64,000 nucleotides of DNA, from assembly GCA_946557105.1 (NCBI GenBank), contig CAMNSZ010000003.1, forward strand, positions 124,001 to 188,000. Reading direction: 5' to 3'. The notes beneath the pieces are model-generated. The model worked only from the letters and a program-made list of their open reading frames with translations, ran no database searches and was not told the origin of the DNA. How positions within the stretch are numbered: position 1 is the stretch's first letter; each line of letters begins with the position of its first letter. This stretch comes from an uncultured Lachnospiraceae bacterium (GTDB lineage Bacteria > Bacillota > Clostridia > Lachnospirales > Lachnospiraceae). The position numbers and the translations under genes are program-made. Shown one piece after another: positions 1 through 7,891 of the stretch.

Positions 1-143
1 AAAAAATTATGCGCCAGCTGAAAAAGGAGATGAGCAATCATATTTAAAATGAAGGGCGGCTTGCAAAGGATAAAAGGATAGTATATACTTAAAAAAGCTG
101 TAAATACTATAAATAGCTGCCGGTGTGCTGACACGATGCAATT

Positions 144-175
144 AACCGACCAAACCACGTCAGGCGCGGTCGGTT
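144..175. other. Hairpin in the leading intergenic region
   Basis: The first 230 bases hold no complete gene. Two short open frames run in from the left edge (stops at about 45-47 and 50-52), so an upstream gene may end here, but neither tail is recognisable. An 8-bp inverted repeat (AACCGACC / GGTCGGTT) with a 16-base loop lies at 144-175. It has no T-tract, so a terminator role is uncertain. Confidence 0.4.
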
Positions 176-230
176 TAAGGATGCGCGTGCGGCATACTGT
201 TGTATAAAAGCAGTGTAAAATGAGGCAAAT

Positions 231-542
231 ATGATACAACGTGAAGATATACTATCTATGGAGTATTTAAAAAAGACAGAGTATACGGCTTGTCATCAGG
301 GAATGCGCTATCGTTTGGAGCAGGCGGCTGACGAAGCCGGTGAGAAGAAGCTGAAGGCTACGGTGTGGCCTGAACCTTTTAACTTTTTTAAAACTCCCGA
401 TGAACAGAAAACCAGCGCTTTTTTTGACTTTTCCGAGGACGGTGTGACGGATGCGGTTGCGTGGATGAACGACAGATTATTTGAGGAAAAGGAAAGGTGG
501 GAGCGTGCTGCGGACAACTGGAACAGCTATCGGCTGGATTAG
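231..542 (+). CDS. Small hypothetical protein (103 aa)
   Basis: I do not recognise the family. The ATG follows a GAGG Shine-Dalgarno sequence with five-base spacing. The product is small, soluble-looking and acidic, with many aromatic residues (WPEPFNFFKTPDEQ at about 44-57) and a Glu/Arg/Trp-rich helical C-terminus. No signal peptide or membrane segment is visible. It ends 31 bases before the VanZ-like gene and could be co-transcribed with it. The competing minus-strand frame in this region is shorter and lacks a ribosome binding site. Confidence 0.6.
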   Translation: MIQREDILSMEYLKKTEYTACHQGMRYRLEQAADEAGEKKLKATVWPEPFNFFKTPDEQKTSAFFDFSEDGVTDAVAWMNDRLFEEKERWERAADNWNSYRLD

Positions 543-573
543 TGTGCTCCGTACAATACTATGGAGAAATAAT

Positions 574-1089
574 ATGCTTAAATATATAATAAAGGATATG
601 AGAGGGGCTATGTGCTACTTGCCTTACGGGTTGGCGGCAGGGGTATTTTTTGCTCTTTTATTTACATTGATTCGCAAATGGCAGGTAAAGAGAAACAAGC
701 CGCCGATTTCTGTGTGCGCCATGAGCGCTTTTATGATGTATGTGGTCATTATATTGTGTATTACCTTTTTATCCAGAGAAAGCGGCACCAGAATAGGAGT
801 TGATTTGGATTTATTTTCAACATGGGGAATTAATGACAGAAATAAAGCCTTTGTTATCGAGAATGTACTTTTGTTTATTCCCTATGGGATTGTATGTGCA
901 TGGGCTTTCCCTGCGCTGCGCAGGTTTATTCCCTGCGCATTGATAGGACTTGCAACCAGCGTAGCGGTGGAGTGCATGCAGCTTTACACAGGGAGAGGAT
1001 ATTTCCAAGTGGATGATATACTCACAAACCTTTTGGGCAGCATTATAGGTTATTTGTTGTTTTGTATATTCCGGCGTAAGAGCAGATAA
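574..1089 (+). CDS. VanZ-like family membrane protein
   Basis: The product is a 171-residue integral membrane protein with about four hydrophobic segments. The pattern AFVIENVLLFIPYGIV followed by AVECMQLYTGRGYFQVDDIL is the signature of the VanZ-like family, named after the teicoplanin-resistance accessory protein. Most members are housekeeping or unknown, so glycopeptide resistance should not be inferred. The ATG at 574 has GGAG eight bases upstream; an in-frame GTG/ATG extension to 481 overlaps the previous gene and has no ribosome binding site. The stop codon abuts the stop of the convergent sigG with no spacer between them. Confidence 0.85.
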   Translation: MLKYIIKDMRGAMCYLPYGLAAGVFFALLFTLIRKWQVKRNKPPISVCAMSAFMMYVVIILCITFLSRESGTRIGVDLDLFSTWGINDRNKAFVIENVLLFIPYGIVCAWAFPALRRFIPCALIGLATSVAVECMQLYTGRGYFQVDDILTNLLGSIIGYLLFCIFRRKSR

Positions 1090-1869
1090 TTATGCCGTGA
1101 GATATGAGCGCATGGAGCGAAGTGCGTTTTTTTCCAGACGGGAGACCTGCGCCTGAGAAATACCTATAATGTCGGCAACCTCCATCTGGGTTTTTCCCTC
1201 AAAGAATCTCAGGGAAATAATTTCATGCTCGCGTGCGCTGAGCTTTTTCATGGCTTCGCTTAAGGAGAGATGCTCTACCCAGGTCTCTTCCTTATTTTTT
1301 TTGTCACTGATTTGATCCATAACATAGAGGGTGTCGCCCCCGTCCGTAAAAATAGGCTCGTATAGACTCATAGGATTTTGGATGGCGTCCATGGCGTAGA
1401 CGATATCTTCCTTGGAAATACCTACTTCCTTTGCGATTTCTTCAAGCGTGGGCTCCTTGGCGTTTCTTCTGGTCAGGGCGTCCTTGGCATAGATTGCCTT
1501 GTAGGCGGTATCCTTTAAGGAACGGGAGACCCTGATGCTGCTGTTGTCTCTAAGAAATCTTCGTATTTCTCCGATGATCATGGGAACGGCATAGGTGGAG
1601 AATTTTACCTGTAGTGAGGAATCAAAATTATCAATAGCCTTTATCAGCCCGATGCAGCCGATTTGAAATAAATCGTCCACATTTTCATTGCTGGAGGAAA
1701 AACGTTTGATAACGCTTAATACAAGGCGTAGGTTTCCCTCTATATATTCCTTTCTTGCCGCTAAATCTCCCGCCTCAATTCTCTCAAAAAGTGACTCCTT
1801 TTCCGCTGCCTTGAGCAGGGGGAGCTTTGAGGTATTTACACCACAGATTTCAACCTTACCTTGTGCCAT
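1090..1869 (-). CDS. sigG: RNA polymerase sporulation sigma factor SigG
   Basis: Sigma-70 family factor of 259 residues, the usual length for the late forespore factor. It directs RNA polymerase to forespore genes, including those for small acid-soluble proteins and germination functions. Region 2 (DLFQIGCIGLIKAIDNFD, KFSTYAVPMIIGEIRRFLRD), region 3 and a region 4 helix-turn-helix (TQMEVADIIGISQAQVSRLEK) are all present. The ATG at 1869 follows AGGAG; a longer open frame to 2130 has no support. The neighbouring ylmC-like and nrdR genes match conserved sigG neighbourhoods of Firmicutes. A CATACTA element 38 bases upstream suggests forespore transcription. SigF is the closest paralogue, but length and context favour SigG. 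Confidence 0.93.
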   Translation of the reverse strand: MAQGKVEICGVNTSKLPLLKAAEKESLFERIEAGDLAARKEYIEGNLRLVLSVIKRFSSSNENVDDLFQIGCIGLIKAIDNFDSSLQVKFSTYAVPMIIGEIRRFLRDNSSIRVSRSLKDTAYKAIYAKDALTRRNAKEPTLEEIAKEVGISKEDIVYAMDAIQNPMSLYEPIFTDGGDTLYVMDQISDKKNKEETWVEHLSLSEAMKKLSAREHEIISLRFFEGKTQMEVADIIGISQAQVSRLEKNALRSMRSYLTA

Positions 1870-1906
1870 ACGCGTCCTCTCCTTTGACTTTTCAATATTG
1901 TATAGG

Positions 1907-1913
1907 TAGTATG
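1907..1913 (-). promoter_or_regulatory. SigF/SigG-type -10 element upstream of sigG
   Basis: On the minus strand the heptamer CATACTA lies 38 bases upstream of the sigG start. It matches the recalled -10 consensus of forespore sigma factors (CATAHTA). A GTATA about 18 bases further upstream is a possible but imperfectly spaced -35. Known biology (sigG is transcribed by SigF and then by SigG) fits, but the assignment is inferred from sequence. Confidence 0.55.
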
Positions 1914-1999
1914 CTCGGAGAAGTTCTGATATATACCTGTTCCTGCATATACTGAACAGAAAAGAAGTAATTGCAGCTTTGGACTGTTTGGTGGTCGAT

Positions 2000-2233
2000 A
2001 TGCTTTTTTCGGAATTAAAATGTAAGGATGTCATTAATATTAGAGATTGCAAAAAGCTTGGTAAGGTGTGCGATTTGGAGTTTGACGAGTGTAAGGGCTG
2101 TATATGTAAAATCATGGTTCCGGGATGCAATAAAATGCTTAATTTCCTGCGATGTGAAGCAGATATAGCAATTCCTTATAAAGACATCCGTCAAATAGGA
2201 CCGGATATTATTTTAGTTGACATAAGTTGTTAA
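2000..2233 (+). CDS. YlmC/YmxH family sporulation protein
   Basis: Small PRC-barrel-like protein of 77 residues. It starts MLFSELKCKDVINIRDCKKLG, which is the typical opening of the YlmC/YmxH family, and ends with a predicted beta-strand segment (YKDIRQIGPDIILVDI). Members are widespread in spore formers; ylmC lies beside sigG in Bacillus, which matches the divergent arrangement here. The molecular role is unknown. The ATG at 2000 has only a weak GGTGG upstream; an in-frame start at 1979 would add seven residues. Confidence 0.8.
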   Translation: MLFSELKCKDVINIRDCKKLGKVCDLEFDECKGCICKIMVPGCNKMLNFLRCEADIAIPYKDIRQIGPDIILVDISC

Positions 2234-2409
2234 ACCCTTTATAATGTAATATATCGGAATAAAATAAAAGCCTGTGGGGTTATTTCATTTTATTCCGATA
2301 TGCCGGCGAGAAAATTAAAAGCACGAAGTTAAAAGAGTGAAGCTGCCTCCTTTGCGCAAGCGGAGAGATTTTGGAGCCTGTAAACACAGTAGGAAACGGG
2401 GGAAGCCGT

Positions 2410-2859
2410 ATGAAGTGTCCTTTTTGCAACCATGAAAATACCAGAGTAATTGATTCCAGACCGGCAGAGGATAACAACTCCATCCGCCGCCGCAGAGTCT
2501 GTGACGAGTGTGGAAAGCGTTTTACAACCTATGAGAAAATAGAGACGATTCCTTTGATTATTATAAAGAAGGACAACAACAGGGAGGCATATGACCGTGC
2601 CAAGATTGAGGCGGGCGTACTCAGGGCATGTCATAAACGTCCTGTAAGCGCTCAACAGATTACCGGTCTTGTGGATTCGGTGGAGAACGAAATTTTCAAT
2701 ATGGAGGAGAAGGAGATTCCCAGTCAGGTAATCGGAGAGCTTTTAATGAATAAGCTGAAGAATCTGGACGCGGTTGCTTATGTGAGATTTGCTTCCGTAT
2801 ACAGAGAATTTAAGGATGTCAATACATTTATGGATGAATTGAAAAAGGTATTACAATAA
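2410..2859 (+). CDS. nrdR: Transcriptional repressor NrdR
   Basis: Repressor of ribonucleotide reductase genes, 149 residues as usual for the family. The N-terminal zinc ribbon is complete (MKCPFC at 1-6 and CDECGKRFTTYE near 31-42) and is followed by an ATP-cone domain with the expected IIKKDNNREAYDRAKI segment, which senses dATP/ATP. The ATG at 2410 is fixed by the zinc ribbon; the 13-codon upstream extension is not conserved. It follows sigG and ylmC as in other clostridia and ends at a strong intrinsic terminator. Confidence 0.96.
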   Translation: MKCPFCNHENTRVIDSRPAEDNNSIRRRRVCDECGKRFTTYEKIETIPLIIIKKDNNREAYDRAKIEAGVLRACHKRPVSAQQITGLVDSVENEIFNMEEKEIPSQVIGELLMNKLKNLDAVAYVRFASVYREFKDVNTFMDELKKVLQ

Positions 2860-2860
2860 G

Positions 2861-2885
2861 GAGCAGCGCAGGCTGCTCTTTTTTT
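2861..2885 (+). terminator. Intrinsic terminator of nrdR
   Basis: A perfect 7-bp stem (GAGCAGC / GCTGCTC) with a four-base loop is followed by seven T residues, beginning one base after the nrdR stop region. It separates nrdR from the convergent flippase gene. Confidence 0.9.
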
Positions 2886-2893
2886 GCAGCTTT

Positions 2894-4258
2894 TTAATGA
2901 TGCTTTACAAAGCGGTACAGACACAGCAGATAGAGGACGCATAGCGCTATCTGGCTTGCCAGCAGCCCCCACAGATAGCCTGTAATCCCAACCATGGGAA
3001 CGGCTATGAAAATAAAAGAAAGACGAATAAGGAGGCAGATGACATTTATTACAAAAATATGTCCTGCCATGCCCAGCCCCTGAAGAATACTGGAAAGGGT
3101 GGTGTCCAAATAGATAAAAGGACAGATAAAGCTTAGTGTGGTAATGAAATGTCCTGCGAGAGCGCTGTTAAAAAGATAATTTCCCGCAAAACTGCCTAAG
3201 AGACCAAAGATACACATACATCCAAAGCCTAAGATAAAACAATATTTTATCGTGCGCAGAGTCGCCGCCTTGACAGCCCTTATGTCGCCGATGGCATAGC
3301 TTTCCGAAATAAGGGGAAGCAGCAGCACGGCAATGGAGTTGGTGACTGCGTTCGGAAAAAAGATTAGGGGCATAGCCATACCGGTCAATACGCCGTAAAC
3401 GCTCAATGCGGTGGCGGTATCGTAGCCATACAGCTTTAATTTAGCGGGAATGGAGACGGATTCCACGCTCAGTAGCAGGTTTAACACAATGCGGTTAGCG
3501 GTGAGAGGCAGAGCCATATGTAAGATGCCGCCATAGAAGGGAAGCAGGCTTAAGGATTTTCGGGTTAGTTCCCTGCTTCGGCAGACGCTTATGAATGTCC
3601 GGGAAGCAGCATATTCTTTCGCGTAGGCATGATAAATTGCGACGATGGTCACCAGCATGGAAATAAATTCTCCTACCACAAGTCCCACAACCGCTACATT
3701 GATAGTGGGAAGGCTTCCTCTGTGAAAGGCATAGACTGAAACGGCGTAGACACAGCCAACTCTGGCGAGCTGCTCCACAAGCTGTGCGGCGGCGGGAAGC
3801 CCGGCTTTTTTTACACCGTAAAAATAGCCGTTAATGCAGGAATGAACGGCGCTGAAAGGAATGGAAAAGGAGAGTATGCGAAGCATGGAGACCGTTCTCG
3901 GTTCCAGCAGCAGCTTTATGCCTATAAAATCTGCCATTAAGAAAATCACGGCGTTGCATAGGAGCGATAATGGCAGGGAAATACTTAAGCCTACAAGCAT
4001 GGGGTGAAACACGCGTCCTTGCTTTTTGGCCGTACGCTCCGCTACAAATTTGGATATGGCAGTCTGATAGGCTGCGGCCGACAGAGAGAAGGATAGGGCA
4101 AGAACAGGGCTTAAAAGCTGATAGATTCCCATGCCTTCCTCGCCAAAAAGTCTTGAGAGATAAATACGGTAAAAAAAGCCGATAATGCGGCTGATAAAGC
4201 CTGTTACGGTAAGAATTATGGTGCCTATGACCAAGGGGTGCTGTTTTCGTTTTGACAT
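2894..4258 (-). CDS. SpoVB-like polysaccharide/lipid flippase (MOP superfamily)
   Basis: Polytopic membrane protein of about 454 residues with roughly 12-14 hydrophobic segments. It belongs to the MOP exporter superfamily that includes SpoVB and MurJ. The opening KRKQHPLVIGTIILTVTGFISRIIGFFYRIYLSRLFGEEGMGIYQ resembles SpoVB/YtgP-like proteins, which move lipid-linked cell-wall precursors and in SpoVB act in spore cortex formation. Its position beside sigG suggests, but does not prove, a sporulation role. The start is uncertain: ATG 4258 is the first ATG, has a weak ribosome site, and a GTG lies at 4300. Confidence 0.8.
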   Translation of the reverse strand: MSKRKQHPLVIGTIILTVTGFISRIIGFFYRIYLSRLFGEEGMGIYQLLSPVLALSFSLSAAAYQTAISKFVAERTAKKQGRVFHPMLVGLSISLPLSLLCNAVIFLMADFIGIKLLLEPRTVSMLRILSFSIPFSAVHSCINGYFYGVKKAGLPAAAQLVEQLARVGCVYAVSVYAFHRGSLPTINVAVVGLVVGEFISMLVTIVAIYHAYAKEYAASRTFISVCRSRELTRKSLSLLPFYGGILHMALPLTANRIVLNLLLSVESVSIPAKLKLYGYDTATALSVYGVLTGMAMPLIFFPNAVTNSIAVLLLPLISESYAIGDIRAVKAATLRTIKYCFILGFGCMCIFGLLGSFAGNYLFNSALAGHFITTLSFICPFIYLDTTLSSILQGLGMAGHIFVINVICLLIRLSFIFIAVPMVGITGYLWGLLASQIALCVLYLLCLYRFVKHH

Positions 4259-4308
4259 AGATAGATGTGTCCCAATAGTCTTTTCCCCATTATATTCCAC
4301 AGTAGGAG

Positions 4309-4337
4309 TTGACAGAACAAACAGTTGGTGTTATATT
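4309..4337 (+). promoter_or_regulatory. SigA-type promoter of nifS-nifU
   Basis: TTGACA (4309-4314) and TATATT (4332-4337) are separated by exactly 17 bases, a near-consensus vegetative promoter. It lies in the 213-bp gap between the divergent flippase gene and nifS and gives a leader of about 125 bases. Confidence 0.8.
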
Positions 4338-4348
4338 GTAAATACAAT
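4335..4348. promoter_or_regulatory. Operator-like palindrome overlapping the nifS promoter
   Basis: ATTGTA-AA-TACAAT is a perfect 6-2-6 inverted repeat that overlaps the -10 box and the expected transcription start of the nifS promoter, the position of a repressor operator. Which regulator binds is unknown; an Rrf2/IscR-type factor would be a natural guess for an iron-sulfur operon, but no such gene is in the window. Confidence 0.45.
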
Positions 4349-4379
4349 TCCTAGTAATTAGATATGGATTATGCGTATT

Positions 4380-4468
4380 GATGCCCGCCAAAGCGGGCAG
4401 GGAGGAAAAATTTGAAAGAAGTGCACTTTCAAATATGAATGGATGCCCGCTAAAGCGGGCAGGGAGGA
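4380..4468 (+). repeat. Duplicated hairpin/Shine-Dalgarno unit in the nifS leader
   Basis: A 27-base unit occurs at 4380-4406 and again at 4442-4468 with one mismatch. Each copy forms a 7-bp hairpin (TGCCCGC / GCGGGCA, four-base loop CAAA or TAAA) followed directly by GGGAGGA. Between the copies lies a third hairpin, ATTTGAAAG / CTTTCAAAT, at 4410-4434. The second copy supplies the nifS ribosome binding site, four bases from the ATG. The first copy has no coding start after it. It could be a leader regulatory array or two copies of an intergenic repeat. Confidence 0.8.
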
Positions 4469-4471
4469 TGT

Positions 4472-5653
4472 ATGATATATTTGGATAATGCGGCGACGAC
4501 AAAGACGGCTCCGGAGGTGTTGGAGGAAATGCTGCCATATTTTACGGAGTGTTACGGCAACCCCAGCACAATTTACGCGCAGGGAAGCGCTGCAAAGAAG
4601 GCTGTCAACAGGGCGAGAAGGATAATCGCCGACAGCATTGGCGCAAAGATGGAGGAAATTTATTTTACGGCGGGAGGGTCTGAGTCCGACAACTGGGCGC
4701 TGAAGGCGGCGGCAGAGGCGGCTGCGTCCAAGGGGAGGCATATAGTCACCACAAAAATAGAGCATCACGCTATTCTTCATACTTGCGAGTATTTGGAAAC
4801 AAGAGGCTTTGAGATTACATATCTGGATGTGGATAAAGCAGGAAGAGTAAGCCCTGACAGTGTGAGGGCGGTCATACGCCCTGATACAATACTTATCAGC
4901 ATAATGTTTGCAAACAATGAAATCGGAACAATAGAGCCCATTGAGGAGATAGGAGCCATTGCTAAAGAGAAGGGTATTCTGTTTCATACCGATGCGGTTC
5001 AGGCTTTCGGGCAGATTCCGGTTGATGTGGACAGTCTTCATATTGATATGCTGAGCGCCAGTGCCCATAAGCTGAACGGACCGAAGGGAATAGGGTTTTT
5101 ATATATTCGCACCGGGGTGAAAATCCGTTCCTTTATACACGGGGGCGCACAGGAGAGAAGCAGGAGGGCGGGAACGGAAAATGTTCCGGGAATTGTCGGC
5201 TTTGGCGCGGCGGCGCAGCGTGCCATGACACGAATGAAAAAAAAGGCAGAAAAGGAGACGGCTCTGAGGAACTATCTAATCGAACGTTTTGAAAAAGAGG
5301 TTCCCTATTGCTTCCTTAACGGACATCGTACAGAAAGGCTTCCTAATAACGCCAATCTCTCTTTTAGGTTTATTGAAGGAGAATCTCTGTTGATTATGCT
5401 GGATATGAAGGGGATTTGTGCATCCAGCGGTTCCGCCTGTACATCAGGGTCTTTAGATCCTTCCCATGTGCTGCTTGCTATCGGGCTTAAGCATGAGGAT
5501 GCGCACGGCTCCCTGCGAATCACATTGTCCGAGGAAAACACTATGGAGGAAATGGATGCTGTAGTGGAGGCGGTAAAGGAAATCGTGGCGAGACTGCGCG
5601 CCATGTCTCCTCTCTATGAGGATTTTATAAAAAACCGGCAGACAGAAAAATAG
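4472..5653 (+). CDS. nifS: Cysteine desulfurase, NifS/IscS family
   Basis: PLP-dependent enzyme of 393 residues that converts cysteine to alanine and passes sulfur to scaffold and thiolation proteins. It begins with the family hallmark MIYLDNAATTK. The PLP-binding lysine lies in SASAHKLNGPKG near residue 200, and the persulfide-forming cysteine in SSGSACTSGSLDPSHVL near residue 323, within the long loop of group I (NifS/IscS) enzymes. nifU follows 96 bases downstream, so the pair forms an iron-sulfur assembly unit; it may also feed MnmA (15971-17047). It could equally be named iscS. Confidence 0.95.
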   Translation: MIYLDNAATTKTAPEVLEEMLPYFTECYGNPSTIYAQGSAAKKAVNRARRIIADSIGAKMEEIYFTAGGSESDNWALKAAAEAAASKGRHIVTTKIEHHAILHTCEYLETRGFEITYLDVDKAGRVSPDSVRAVIRPDTILISIMFANNEIGTIEPIEEIGAIAKEKGILFHTDAVQAFGQIPVDVDSLHIDMLSASAHKLNGPKGIGFLYIRTGVKIRSFIHGGAQERSRRAGTENVPGIVGFGAAAQRAMTRMKKKAEKETALRNYLIERFEKEVPYCFLNGHRTERLPNNANLSFRFIEGESLLIMLDMKGICASSGSACTSGSLDPSHVLLAIGLKHEDAHGSLRITLSEENTMEEMDAVVEAVKEIVARLRAMSPLYEDFIKNRQTEK

Positions 5654-5749
5654 CAGCGGCAAGGGATACGCGGTATTTGTAAAAAATAAGGGTGAAGCGT
5701 CCGTCCGGTGATTACAGGCGAAAATAAAACGGGGAATGGAGGAACGGCT

Positions 5750-6187
5750 ATGTATAGTGAAAAGGTGATGGATCATTTTCAGAATCCCAGAAATATGGGG
5801 GAGATAGTAAACCCCAGCGGTGTGGGAACCGTGGGAAACGCCAAATGTGGCGATATTATGCGCATATTTTTGGATATTGACGAGAGCGGCATCATACGAG
5901 ACGTGAAATTTAAGACTTTTGGCTGCGGCGCTGCGGTTGCCACAAGCTCCATGGCGACGGAGCTTGTAAAGGGCAAGTCTATAGCGGAGGCAATGCAGGT
6001 GACGAACAAGGCGGTGACGGAGGCGCTTGATGGTCTGCCTCCCGTAAAGGTTCATTGTTCTCTGCTGGCGGAGGAGGCAATTCATGCGGCGCTCTGGGAT
6101 TATGCTGAGAAGAATCAAATAGTTATAGAAGGCTTGAGTAAGCCGAAGGAGGATATTCATGAGGAGGGGGAGGAAGAAGAATACTAA
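5750..6187 (+). CDS. nifU: Iron-sulfur cluster scaffold NifU/IscU-like
   Basis: Scaffold protein on which clusters are assembled with sulfur from the upstream desulfurase. The 145-residue product has the three ligand cysteines (C33 in NAKCGD, C58 in FGCGAA, C103 in VHCSLL) and the aspartate D35 next to the first one. It lacks the ferredoxin-like and Nfu domains of full nitrogenase NifU. The C-terminus is a Glu-rich tail. The ATG at 5750 follows a GGAGG sequence; the 14-codon in-frame extension is not conserved. Confidence 0.94.
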   Translation: MYSEKVMDHFQNPRNMGEIVNPSGVGTVGNAKCGDIMRIFLDIDESGIIRDVKFKTFGCGAAVATSSMATELVKGKSIAEAMQVTNKAVTEALDGLPPVKVHCSLLAEEAIHAALWDYAEKNQIVIEGLSKPKEDIHEEGEEEEY

Positions 6188-6264
6188 CAGTGTATGAAAT
6201 AATTGAACTTTCTTTATTTTCAAGGCTTTTAGAGTCTCATATAATGAAATGATATGTATTTCCC

Positions 6265-6702
6265 TTGTTTTTGCCCTATGGGTATTTGGCAAGGGAAAGT
6301 TTTGAGGTGAGAGAATGCAAATTACTTTTGTTTGATTTGAATGGAGCATCGCTTCGCAGTGACAAAACCATTTCACAAGCAACGTTAAAAGCATTACGGA
6401 AATGTAAGATTGACCCTAAAAAGCAGGATAATAGCTGGGGAGATAGTATTTATACAGATTTTAAAGAAAATTCCTTAAAAATGTGTGTAGAGATTTTTAA
6501 GGACAATCAGGCAAGGAAACTTCAGGAATTGTTGAATGGGTGTGACTGCATACGTTTTTCGGGTGGATACGGGTATAAATTCACCAAGAAGACCGCAACA
6601 AAAGAGAGGGCTATAAAGGAGGTCAAGGAAAAAGCAGATTGTGTAATTGGCAGTAATGACGAAGATGGTATCGCGGCGTATTTAGCAGCAATTCATCTTT
6701 GA
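6265..6702 (+). pseudogene. Decayed Cof-type HAD phosphatase
   Basis: The open frame of about 145 codons looks like a Cof-family HAD hydrolase with its centre removed. The N-terminus (KLLLFDLNGASLRSDKTIS) matches motif I, but the catalytic DxDGT reads DLNGA. The later part (ATKERAIKEV, then CVIGSNDEDGIAAYL) matches the family C-terminus. Family members are about 270 residues long; most of the cap and the motif IV region (GDGxND) are absent. The start is weak (TTG 6265 or GTG 6307). The frame has stayed open despite the deletions. It lies in an AT-richer accessory stretch with the next gene. Confidence 0.75.
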
Positions 6703-6730
6703 TTCTTTGAAAATGCGAGGAGGATTTACA

Positions 6731-7828
6731 GTGAGCAGGAGAAAAAAGAGAGTGAAAGTATTGATTATTGTAATTGCAGTTATTATTTTTTGTGCTGTTT
6801 TAACGGTTATCGGCGTTATGAGTTACGGAAAATATCAAATAAGTAAGATACCGAAGCTGACCTTTACCGAAGTTTTGGAGTATACGACAAAGGATAATGC
6901 GGACGCTTGTGTAACCGTCGGCATTATTAAAGACGGACAGGCTTCCTACAGGGTGTATGGAGAAAACGGTAAAGAGCTTCCGGCAGAGCTTCATACATAT
7001 GAAATCGGCTCTCTGACAAAAACCTTTACGGCGGCTTTAATAAACAAAGCAATAGCGGAGGGAAAAATCAACATTGACGATACGATAGATAATTATCTGC
7101 CGCTCCCCGACGGCAACGAATATCCGACTATAAAAGAATTATTAACGCACACCTCGGGATATAAAGGGTACTATTTTGAGAGTCCGATGATTTCCAACTT
7201 TTTCAAGGGAAGAAACGATTTTTATGGTATTACAAAGGAAATGGTACTTCACAGAGCAAGTGAATTGACTATGGAAGAGGAAGACTACGGCTTTGTCTAT
7301 TCCAACTATGGATATGGGGTTTTAGGTCTGGTGCTTGAGGCGGTATATGACACTGATTACACAACATTGGCAAATAATTTTGTATCAAACGAATTAGGAC
7401 TGACCGGTACAAAAATTTCCGATAAAAGCGGTGATTTAGACAATTATTGGGATTGGAAAGGAAACGATGCTTATTTGCCGGCAGGCGCTATTACATCAAA
7501 TATTTCTGATATGCTTTCCTATGCGCAAATGCTTCTTGAGGGCAATCCGTATTTTTCCGAATGTCAAAAGAGCCTAAAAACAATAAATGCTTCTACCGAG
7601 AATTATAAAACTATGGGTATCAATATGGACGAGATTGGAATGTCTTGGATCATAGATAACGAAAACGGCATTATATGGCATAACGGAGGTACGGGAGATT
7701 ATAACAGTTATCTTGGCTTTAACCCTGAAACGGGAACTGCGGTTGTAGTGCTTTCAAATCTTGCGCCGAGCTATCGAATTCCTGCCACTGTACTGGGAGT
7801 AAAGTTATTAATAGAATTGGGAAATTGA
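6731..7828 (+). CDS. Serine hydrolase, class C beta-lactamase/PBP-like
   Basis: Membrane-anchored or secreted penicillin-binding-fold hydrolase of 365 residues. An N-terminal Arg/Lys cluster and hydrophobic segment (about 10-32) act as signal anchor. The three active-site motifs are present: SLTK with nucleophile serine near 94, YSN near 190, and HNGGTG near the C-terminus in place of KTG. Such proteins are mostly D,D-peptidases, esterases or peptidases; drug hydrolysis should not be assumed. GTG 6731 is chosen for its ideal AGGAGG spacing. It sits 28 bases after the decayed HAD gene, with lower G+C than the core genes, which suggests acquired DNA. Confidence 0.85.
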   Translation: MSRRKKRVKVLIIVIAVIIFCAVLTVIGVMSYGKYQISKIPKLTFTEVLEYTTKDNADACVTVGIIKDGQASYRVYGENGKELPAELHTYEIGSLTKTFTAALINKAIAEGKINIDDTIDNYLPLPDGNEYPTIKELLTHTSGYKGYYFESPMISNFFKGRNDFYGITKEMVLHRASELTMEEEDYGFVYSNYGYGVLGLVLEAVYDTDYTTLANNFVSNELGLTGTKISDKSGDLDNYWDWKGNDAYLPAGAITSNISDMLSYAQMLLEGNPYFSECQKSLKTINASTENYKTMGINMDEIGMSWIIDNENGIIWHNGGTGDYNSYLGFNPETGTAVVVLSNLAPSYRIPATVLGVKLLIELGN

Positions 7829-7891
7829 AATTATAGTTGAAATGGCAGGAAATAGAAGCCGCCCCCCCGCCCGGTCTTTTGATTTGACGGT

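Noticed and set aside
137..180. Terminator in the first 230 bases
   Set aside because: The hairpin has no T-tract and the upstream gene, if any, lies outside the window; listed only as a hairpin.
5453..6394. A 313-codon minus-strand open frame across nifS and nifU
   Set aside because: It overlaps two certain genes on the other strand and its composition is that of a frame shadow.
6731..7828. Annotation as an antibiotic-resistance beta-lactamase
   Set aside because: The third motif is HxG rather than KTG and the overall pattern fits the broad serine hydrolase family; resistance cannot be inferred from sequence.
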